64,000 bases of DNA from Usnea hakonensis (taxonomy: Eukaryota; Ascomycota; Lecanoromycetes; Lecanorales; Parmeliaceae). Positions within the stretch are counted from its first letter, which is position 1. Every line of letters starts with the position of its first letter. The position numbers and the translations under genes are program-made. Location: positions 124,001 to 188,000 of the forward strand of contig BLJB01000039.1 of the NCBI GenBank assembly GCA_013423325.1, in the 5' to 3' direction. Below are positions 56,623-64,000 of the stretch, in pieces. The notes under the pieces were generated by a model. It saw only the letters and a program-made list of their open reading frames with translations, was not told where the DNA came from and searched no databases.

Positions 56623-56957
56623 TCTTGGGGAGCGTTACACTTTGGCCTTTGCGGAGCTGAGCTGGTCAGCAGATGAATCATATTAGCGGGCACCAACAAC
56701 ACGGCCAAAGTCTCAACATGTCAAATTTAGGTGGTACAAATCCTAGAATAATTCATGCAGAGAGAATGCAATGCTAGGGACCCCCCAGTGCAGATCCTCC
56801 ATAGACCAAGGGGACCCAGCAGCGGGTACATCTCCGCATCTACCTAGGTAGGGCTGGGTCAGCCCTACAACATTACCTTAACCATTCGGGTCTCCTCCGC
56901 CAACTACCTTACTTAAAGATACCTTACTTTAGTTCGCTAGATAACAGCCTGCCTGTC
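56623..56957. promoter_or_regulatory. Bidirectional promoter with perfect 12-bp palindrome
   Basis: 335 bp between divergent starts. CTACCTAGGTAG at 56840-56851 is a perfect palindrome, directly followed by the small inverted repeat GGGCTGGGTCAGCCC. Repeated ACCTTA/CTTACTT words lie nearer the plus-strand gene. A candidate binding site for a dimeric factor. Confidence 0.45.
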
Positions 56958-57815
56958 ATGAATCGCGAACCGAAAGATTGGGAGTTCCAGTCCCGCGAAA
57001 AGAAACCCTCTCCTCTCGGGACCTCCATCTTCGTCGGTCTTCGCGCGGCAGACACGGTCCTGCAATACAGCATTCTGCAGCGCGGATGGGGCTCTCAACT
57101 GATCCAAACCCTAGGCGGCAGCGTCGTTCCCTTCGCTACGCCCCGTGATTCTGCTCTCGCCTACTTTGGCCTGGGTCCTTATCCAGCAATACTCTCCGCA
57201 TTGGCACTCGGAGCTAGCACGAAGCATGTAGCTTGGATTCTAGGTATATCGGAGCAAGAGATGACCGTTCCAGCTGCATGCATGATTGGGACCTTTAATA
57301 CGGTATTCAATACGCTAAATACGATGTTCTCGATCTGGACCATCACCAGTGCGGCACCACAGATGGCCACCCAGTCGGCTTCGATTACGGATGTGATTAC
57401 GTCGAGTCCTACATTGATCCTGGGGCTGGGATTGTTCACTGTTGGTCTCGTCACGGAGTTTGCGTCTGAGGTGGATCGGCAGCGGTTCAAGTCAAAGCCT
57501 GAAAATAAAGGAAAACCGTACGGTGGTGGACTTTGGTCTTGGGCCACGAACATCAACTACGGCGGATATACGCTCTGGAGGGCTGGCTATGCAGTGTGCG
57601 CAGCCGGGCTGCCATGGGGAGCTCTCGTTGGGGGTTTCTTTTTCTATGACTTTACTTCCAGGGCTATACCATCACTGGATAAGTATTGCACCGACAAGGT
57701 ATATCCCCGCGCTTCAATGTTCTTCCAGCGGCTAATACGAATGCTATAGTACGGTGACCGGTGGACGGATATCAAGAAGCGTGTACCTTACAGGCTATTT
57801 CCTTTTATCTACTAG
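56958..57815 (+). CDS. DUF1295 / steroid 5-alpha-reductase-like membrane protein
   Basis: 268 aa, exons 56958-57698 and 57750-57815, 51-nt intron. Several hydrophobic segments (PAILSALALGASTKHVAWIL, SPTLILGLGLFTVGLVTEFA, GYAVCAAGLPWGALVGGFFF). The reductase-type end is restored only after splicing: GGLWSWATNINYGGYTLWRA, then DKYGDRWTDIKKRVPYRLFP, FIY, the Y..RVPYR.(V/I)P signature of the DUF1295 C-terminus. Family members resemble NAD(P)H-dependent membrane reductases; the substrate is unknown. Without the intron the frame ends with a spurious tail. Confidence 0.85.
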
Positions 57816-58125
57816 GTGGATCCAGGGTAGCTCATAGGTTGGATGTGACCGACCATTCCTCAACTCCTTCTGTGGAATGTACATAGTGCCAGGTAGTAAC
57901 CCAACTCTTCAAACATGGAATTCGACGCCCATTTCTTATCTCTCGTGCTCGGTCATTTGTCATTTGTCTTAGGGATTGTGCATACACTAGATATGTGCGA
58001 TACCCTTCGGCCTATGCTCAAACGCTGCTTACCCCGGTCCTGGTGCTTGTCGCTTGTCGAATGGGGTACCATGAAAACAGGGTACCAAGTCCAGGAAACG
58101 AGAAGCTAATATCGGGGCTCTTTAT

Positions 58126-59211
58126 TTATCCAGCTCTTACTTCCCCCAATCGGACTATCCACTTATCTGCCCAACCTGTAAACTCGTCTTCTTTCCCACT
58201 CCAATCGATGCGTGCCCTTTCCACACATAATTTTGCCATATTAGCAAGTTCCATCAACCTATCATCCACTTCCTTCTCATCACCAGCGTACAAATCTCCG
58301 GCAACTTCGTCAGTCTCTTCAGTGAATTGTCTTGTGTTTTCGATTAATTGATCTAGAGTCCGTACTTGCAAGGGTGTGGGAAGGCTCTCCACGGTCGTAG
58401 TGGTGTTGATGTTAGGAAATGTCAAGATCCGGCGCTTCAGAAGCGCAGGATAGAGGATGCGGATCAGGCGAAGCATAGAAAGGGTTCGTGTCCGCAGTGC
58501 AGCAATAGGCGATAGAGAGAGGCTTTGAAGCGATTTTTCGAGAGAATTATCGACTACCAGAGTGCTTGGTATGGTCCCCTTATTGGAGGTTAGAGAATCG
58601 CTATCTGATTCCGACTCGTCGTTTGGGTCCCATTCCTCTAGCTCTGCAACAGCGTCCTTCAGCAAGCCGTGGTATTCCTCAACTCTTTCCACCGCAACTT
58701 GCGTAAGACCCCCTGAGCCTAAGGCCACCATCTTATCACACTCTGCCCACAATACGCCCGTAGAGGCCAAGGTATCTCTACCTCCAGTGTTTTCAATGCC
58801 ATGCTCATTCTGTGGTATCGATGCCAAGAGATCCAGCAATTGCATCATCACCCTTGACAGCGATGTCTGTATGTAATGGTGTAGAAGTTCCGTGTATTTC
58901 TCTGCTGGGCACAGTTGTAGGGCGCTCATCATGGCCGGAATGCAGCTGTTGGACAGAGAGTTCAGTATGAAGACTATTGCGGAGGGCGTAAAGGGCTTAT
59001 TGAGAAGAAGAAGCGACAATTTGGTAATCTGCGCTTTGAAGATCTGAGAGGCGTCCAAGAGGAGAGAGAGAGGATTGGGTGAGTCTTCGATGGATGAATG
59101 GGGGAGGCTTGGGGATTGGAGAGCTGATAGGAAGCTGTGGAGGAGCGTCCTAAGATTCGAGATCGCAACTCGTAAGGCCAAGAGTGCATCCATTTCTTTG
59201 AATGGTGCCAT
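58126..59211 (-). CDS. Cyclin-D1-binding protein 1 (GCIP)-like protein
   Basis: Intronless, 361 aa. It begins MAPFKEMDALLALRVAISNL, RTLLHSFLSALQSP, an all-helical N-terminal domain. FILNSLSNSCIPAMMSALQL, CPAEKYTELLHHYIQTSLSR and STGVLWAECDKMVALGSGGL, TQVAVERVEEYHGLLKDAVA, ELEEWDPNDESESDSDS follow. The acidic segment after GLLKDAVAELEEW is the hallmark of the GCIP (CCNDBP1/Grap2-cyclin-D-interacting) family. The C-terminus (LMELANMAKLCVERARIDWS) forms the second helical bundle. Role in fungi is poorly defined; the mammalian protein is a negative regulator that binds cyclin D and HLH factors. Convergent with the DUF1295 gene, divergent from ARP6. Confidence 0.75.
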   Translation of the reverse strand: MAPFKEMDALLALRVAISNLRTLLHSFLSALQSPSLPHSSIEDSPNPLSLLLDASQIFKAQITKLSLLLLNKPFTPSAIVFILNSLSNSCIPAMMSALQLCPAEKYTELLHHYIQTSLSRVMMQLLDLLASIPQNEHGIENTGGRDTLASTGVLWAECDKMVALGSGGLTQVAVERVEEYHGLLKDAVAELEEWDPNDESESDSDSLTSNKGTIPSTLVVDNSLEKSLQSLSLSPIAALRTRTLSMLRLIRILYPALLKRRILTFPNINTTTTVESLPTPLQVRTLDQLIENTRQFTEETDEVAGDLYAGDEKEVDDRLMELANMAKLCVERARIDWSGKEDEFTGWADKWIVRLGEVRAG

Positions 59212-59420
59212 CGCTTCAATAGCACTGAAGGCCCTAGTCTAAGGTCTGTAGTCGCGTAGGATTAGTCAAAATAGGTTGGTAGAAGCTGATAGATTAGTAC
59301 TAGCGTTGGCGGGGAAAACTTTGATGCGCTACCTCGAGCTGCTCTTCCGAAAATTTACAAGTAATTGATCAAACAAGACGAGCATACAGGAAAAATTACG
59401 GAAGTTTCACGATCGATATC
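59212..59420. promoter_or_regulatory. Short bidirectional promoter (GCIP-like - / ARP6 +)
   Basis: 209 bp between divergent starts, so the two genes probably share control elements. No specific motif recognised. Confidence 0.45.
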
Positions 59421-60981
59421 ATGGCTCCACGTCAAGCCAAGCCAGTAGAGCGTGTACTACCAACCCAAACCCTGATTAACGACAACGGAGCAGATACAAT
59501 GAAAGCTGGCTTCGCTACATCTGCCCCAAACTTGGAGGACTGCCAGGTCATTCCGAATTGCCTAGCAAGAGATCGAGGGAAACATGTCTGGATTGGAGCA
59601 CAGTTAGAGAAATGTAATGACTTCGGCGAGATTGCGTTCCGTAGACCAGTCGATAAAGGTTTCATTGTCAATTGGGAAGCTGAGAAAGCGATTTGGGATG
59701 GTACCTTCATTGAGAAGAAGTCTAAGTTATCGGTAAGTGTTCGCTACTGTTGATGCTGGTATAAGACGCTGAGTGGCGCAAGTGTGACCCCCAAACCACA
59801 AATCTTATCCTCACAGAAGCGCCAAATACGCCAGTGTCTCTCCAAACCAATTGTGATCAGATTGTCTTCGAAGAGTATGAGTTCGCATCGTATAGTAGAT
59901 GCCTTGGTTCGTAGCATCAACAATAAGTAGTGGTATACAAGCGTCTGATTGACGTTGAGGTAGGTCCTTCTCTGAACGCCTATCATGACATTCAGAATAT
60001 TTTTGGGGCGCCACATCGGGGACATGATGTTGCTGCCCTCCCAGCCGAGTGTCTACTCGTCATCGACTCTGGCTACTCTCATTCTACTGTAACTCCACTC
60101 TTCAAAGGCCGGCCTATACAGCAAGCAATCCGACGTCTCGAGATAGGAGGGAAATTCCTGACAAATTACCTTAAGGAGCTCATCTCGATCCGCCATTACA
60201 ACATGCTTGACGAAAGCTATGTAATGAATGAGATCAAGGAGGCAGTCTGCTACATCAGCGACAACTTCAAACGCGATCTTGAGCGAACTTGGAAGGGGGC
60301 CTCTGCCAGCCGGAAGAAAGCGCTGAGTGATGGGCGTGAGATTGTCGTTGACTATGTGCTTCCAGATTATAACTCTCACAAACATGGCTTCATGCGTCCC
60401 CATGATCCTTCGGTGACAGCGAAGATCAGGAGGATGGGATCCATGGCTGGAGCCGGAGATGTCGTCGAAGATTACATGACCCTTGGAAATGAGAGGTTTA
60501 TGGTGCCAGAGCTGTTGTTCAACCCCGGAGACGTGGGTATGAGGCAGGAGGGGCTACCAGCTACAGTCTTGCAGAGTCTGTCTGGTTTACCGCCGGGGTT
60601 GTGGCCAGCTATGCTAGCAAATATCCTCGTTGTGGGCGGCAACTCGAGAATCGAGGGATTTATTCCAAGGCTGTAAGTACCTCCGTACCTTGTGCCTTTT
60701 ACAATCGCTGATCCAGTGGATAGCGAGACGGAGATCCGGCAGCTTGCGCCTTCTGAGTGCGTGGTTCGTATCTCCAGAGCTCCTGAGTAAGTCGATTCTG
60801 ACTTGGGGCACGGAGGAGTATGCTAACGCTCTGAAGTCCTATCAAGTCAACTTGGCTGGGTGGTGCTTATCTTGCCGCAAACCCTGCTGCATTGAAAGGA
60901 GTCCAGGTGACCAGGGAGGAGTACAACGAAAATGGAAGTTCGTGGCTCGCAAAAGTCTTCTCGGGGGCTGTTCGCCGGTAG
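59421..60981 (+). CDS. ARP6: Actin-related protein 6
   Basis: Nuclear actin-related subunit of the SWR1 complex, which exchanges H2A for H2A.Z. Exons 59421-59732, 59783-59906, 59964-60672, 60724-60786, 60837-60981 give 450 aa, all in frame. Joined: NDNGADTMKAGFATS (actin-fold phosphate 1), DCQVIPNCLARDRGKHVWIG, QLEKCNDFGEIAFRRPVDKG, CDPQTTNLILTEAPNTPVSL, QTNCDQIVFEEYEFASYSRC, then LLVIDSGYSHSTVTPLFKGR (phosphate 2), AIRRLEIGGKFLTNYLKELI, PELLFNPGDVGMRQEGLPAT, ANILVVGGNSRIEGFIPRLE and the end STWLGGAYLAANPAALKGVQ, VTREEYNENGSSWLAKVF. Acceptors at 60723 and 60836 give the family-conserved reading and exclude nearby alternatives. Introns 50-57 nt. Complete. Confidence 0.93.
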
Positions 60982-61411
60982 CAGAGAGACAGGAGCATAC
61001 AGGTTCCAAGTCGTTGTGCTGGTATTGCTCAGAGGTCTTATCATGATTTATGATATACAAAATGCACGCCCGAAGCTCCGACCTATATCATAATAATTGT
61101 ACATAACAATGGGTCCATGAGATTGCATGTAAGACATGTAGATTCTGATCAGTTTTGTTCTGAGGATGGAAACCGATCTCGCGCCAAGACTCTCATCGAA
61201 ACGGGAACTAACGATCAACACCCAGCATCTTCCATCTTCCTCTCCTCTTGCTGTTCTTTTCCCTTTTCCTTTCCTCAAAACAACTCCTTCGTTATACTCC
61301 AATCAGGGTATTATCACTTAGCCCTTTTAATTTCGTCCAGCTCCTCCCACTACCTACCACGTCCATAGCGTCTCAACCGCTGAGTGTTCGAAAAGGGAAA
61401 TCCTATCCGCT
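60982..61411. other. Intergenic between ARP6 and the 2EXR gene
   Basis: 3' UTR of ARP6 and pyrimidine-rich leader of the next gene (about 61226-61290). Confidence 0.5.
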
Positions 61412-62804
61412 ATGTGCTCAGAGTGCGGAGAACAGCACGAACCCCTCTGCAGCTACTGCGGAGAGGCTTGCTTTGGTGCCTGCGATGACCCGGATGTTTG
61501 TCCATCTTGTTGGGTCCCCGCCAATGATCCGGTCTTATTCGACGAAGAAGAATTTTTTGAGGGGGCTGTCGATGGATGTCTGGAGGACTCGTGCATCTGC
61601 CAGTGCCACCACGAGATGTTCAACGACCTTGGCATGAGGGTTGAAGCTGGTGTACTCAAGGATGAAGAGAAGCATGGCCTGCCGTACCTCCGCAAAGGCG
61701 TCTTCCCGTTCCTCAAACTACCTGGAGAGATCCGAGAAAAGGTTTACGATTTCGCATTCTTGCAAGATGGCAAACAACGAAAATGCGCCAATCATCGCGG
61801 TACTATCCATACTGCACTACTAGGCACTTGCCGTCTGATCAACAATGAAGCACGCAACCTACCACTGACAAGAAATCGGCTCTGCTTCAATTCTCCACTC
61901 TATGCCCTTGACTTTCTGGGCTTTCAGATCGCTTCAACCCAGCTCGATCTTGTGACAGGGTTGCATGTTGAGTTCTACATCGGCGAGTCCTCCAACTCAA
62001 GTTGGACCCTTCTACTCAGAGAGCTATCAAAGATGTCTATTACTCATCTCGGAATGACGGTAAAAGGAAGATTTCCTTTGGAAGTAGTGTCTGAGCATGT
62101 TTGCTTTACCAATCGTTTGAAGGTTTTGAAAAATCTCAAGACTTTCGATCTGATTCTCACCCCTGCCAGCATTCCGGAGAATGAGAAGAAGGACACACAA
62201 GAGACCATGAGAGAAGCATTGATCAAGAACTATACTCGCCCCAAGAAACCCGGGAAATCCAAGATGAAGCGGACAGCAAACACCGACAGCAATGAAATGT
62301 CAACAAAACCGGCCAAAAAAGCTAAGAAAGCCAAGAAAGGCAATAGCAAGGTTAGTGAAGCTTTCGCTTGAATGTCATGCTGCAAAAATCTCACTCTACT
62401 AGATCAAGCATCAAACAAAGATTATCGTAACACCCGAATCCACTCGTCTCGGTTTCAGATCCCGGACGCCCGAACGTGATGCCGCCACAGCAGCAAAGGA
62501 ACGGGCAAGGCAGGCTCTGCTTAACCAGTACAACCAGCTCAAGCAGTACGCAATGTCGCTAAACCCCGATGCGGCCCCAGTCAAGATTCGTCTCGAGCAA
62601 GCTCGCGAGGCCGCGCAAGCTATCGACGAAGCGAAGTTCGAGACTTTGGCTTATGGAATCTTTCTAACTCTCGAGGAACGATACGACAGAATCATCGCCG
62701 CTCGCAAGGACGTACCTGGCTTTTCCCCTCGAGATCATTTTGAGCCCGAGCTATCTCAAGAGTTATCTCACTTTTCCGATGACCAAGACCTGTCGGAAAC
62801 ATAG
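61412..62804 (+). CDS. Cys-rich 2EXR (F-box-like) protein
   Basis: 446 aa, exons 61412-62350 and 62403-62804, 52-nt phase-0 intron. The N-terminal 70 residues hold many paired Cys/His (CSECGEQHEPLCSYCGEACF, DVCPSCWVP, CICQCHHEMF), probably a zinc-binding module. The 2EXR core is FPFLKLPGEIREKVYDFAFL, followed by TALLGTCRLINNEARNLPLT and NRLCFNSPLYALDFLGF, the usual continuation of this fungal family. After that come a very basic linker KPAKKAKKAKKGNSK at the splice, and a helical C-terminal exon (ERARQALLNQYNQLKQYAMS, ARKDVPGFSPRDHFEPELSQ). Likely a nuclear or cytosolic protein-interaction factor; substrate unknown. It is an intact example of the family whose relic lies at 9.5-10.8 kb. Confidence 0.75.
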
Positions 62805-64000
62805 AATCCACGGTCTCGCTTCACAATGTCCGCGATCAGAAAGGTGTACGTTGCCTCGTTGTTGACTACATGCACTTAGCTAATTCTGCGAATAGTTCTC
62901 ATGACATCCATTACCTCCCTGAGCTCACTAAAACACCACTTCATCCAAATTGCAGTACACTTTTATTACCAATCGCCCGATAGAAGATCTCCGGCTTGGC
63001 TTGTGCTTGAATCACACTGCATTATTCCCTCCACATACTATGATAGAAGAATTGAGTCATCAAGATCGTTGAGGAGACCATGCTGGAGAAAAGTAGCAGA
63101 ATTAACAATCCTATGTTGCTTATGGCTACTGCACAAATCATGTTCACTAATTGCTACTTAGCCTAGTGTATGCTTAGCATCAAGATCATAGATTTCCCAA
63201 GAATGTATCTGTCCCCTTCCAAACATCTGTGACGTCGATACTAAAGATTACCTTTACTGCAATGATATCTCGGCCACCATCTCCACATCCCCCAATAATT
63301 CAAGCCTTCCCGCAATCCAAGTCCTGCTCACACAGTCTATAGCACCTCAAACCTCAAGCCCCGACTCCGCACCCAACATCTCCAATCCCTCTGGCCCTCG
63401 AAACTTCCACAATGCTCCCAGGCCACCACGAGCTCTCACCTAGCGCAATCCCCAAGTCACAACCAAACGCAGCGGACACCACTAAAGCATTCCGCCACCC
63501 AGACGCACGCACGTTGCCTGCAAGGACTTCCCTCCTCGGCCCTCGCACAGCTCTATCTGCCCATTTTGCCTAGGGCAACATTCCTCCCACCACTCCCTAT
63601 CCCAAGGAAATTTCGGTCCTTCACCCCAAAAACCAGAACTCAGCGTCATATACACGCATGCAGCGTTCGCTATATAGCAAGTCATGTGTACGAGTACCAT
63701 ACCTCATCCCAAGAATACTTCTCCCCCTCCATCCCCCGTCTAATACCCTTCTGCTCATCTGCACTTGGAATCGTCTCCCCATTTACTGCACGGATTGGAT
63801 CAGAGAGAGAGAGAGAGAGAGAGAGAGGCTGAGCACAATACTTAAGCCCAGCCTGCGAAAACCTTTCACCCAGAACGCGGAAAAAGAGATTGGGACGGAC
63901 GGGAGAAGACACTCCTTTCTTCAAGGAAACATGCAATCTCAGATCACCCATCTTCCAGGCACCGATTCTCGCAAGGGGTCTTTGATATACCCGCCGAAGG
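62805..64000. other. Right-end stretch without recognised gene
   Basis: About 1.2 kb. Overlapping frames at 63354-63951 on both strands have no motifs. A (GA)n microsatellite lies at 63802-63828. A gene beginning beyond the window could have its 3' end here. Confidence 0.35.
63802..63828. repeat. (GA)n microsatellite
   Basis: Thirteen uninterrupted AG dinucleotides. Confidence 0.9.

Overview
This is nuclear DNA of a filamentous ascomycete (Pezizomycotina). The evidence is short GT-AG introns of about 46-70 nt with CTGAC/CTAAC branch sites, a patatin-NACHT receptor, a HET-domain gene, and housekeeping genes (eL13, DPM3, ARP6) with fungal-type exon structures. A helotialean/leotiomycete origin is my guess only. 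Exon joins below were derived by reading frame and splice consensus, without transcripts.

Layout. About 1-28 kb is accessory and repeat-rich. It holds a truncated patatin-NACHT NOD-like receptor (1-2756, -), a fold-back element, tRNA-like SINE relics, a broken 2EXR/F-box-like gene, a copia gag fragment, a HET gene (20994-23164, -), and at least five loci plus relics of one unnamed paralogous family, called family A here (at about 6, 11, 12, 14.5, 18.4, 24.2 and 27 kb). About 28-42 kb is a conserved block: GT8 glycosyltransferase, ARM-repeat GDP-dissociation-stimulator-like protein, DPM3, an oxidoreductase-like mitochondrial protein, a large leucine-rich-repeat protein, a coiled-coil protein, and ribosomal protein eL13 with a 335-bp MITE just upstream. 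About 42-54 kb is a second accessory block. It contains four members of another unnamed small-protein family (family B, at 43.9, 49.2, 51.3 and 53.4 kb) among tandem duplications, low-complexity DNA and coding relics. About 54.7-63 kb is conserved again: a large nuclear-type unknown, a DUF1295 membrane reductase-like protein, a cyclin-D1-binding-protein-like protein, ARP6 and a Cys-rich 2EXR protein.

Main discovery candidates are families A and B. Within each, paralogs keep introns at the same place and phase although the proteins have diverged strongly. They sit beside two classes of nonself-recognition gene (NLR and HET). Several copies are broken by stops, frameshifts, an internal duplication or the copia fragment, so the region looks like a birth-and-death compartment. 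No function can be assigned to A or B from sequence alone.

The conserved genes are mostly arranged head-to-head (LRR/coiled-coil; unknown/DUF1295; CCNDBP1-like/ARP6) with short shared promoters, and tail-to-tail pairs lie between them.
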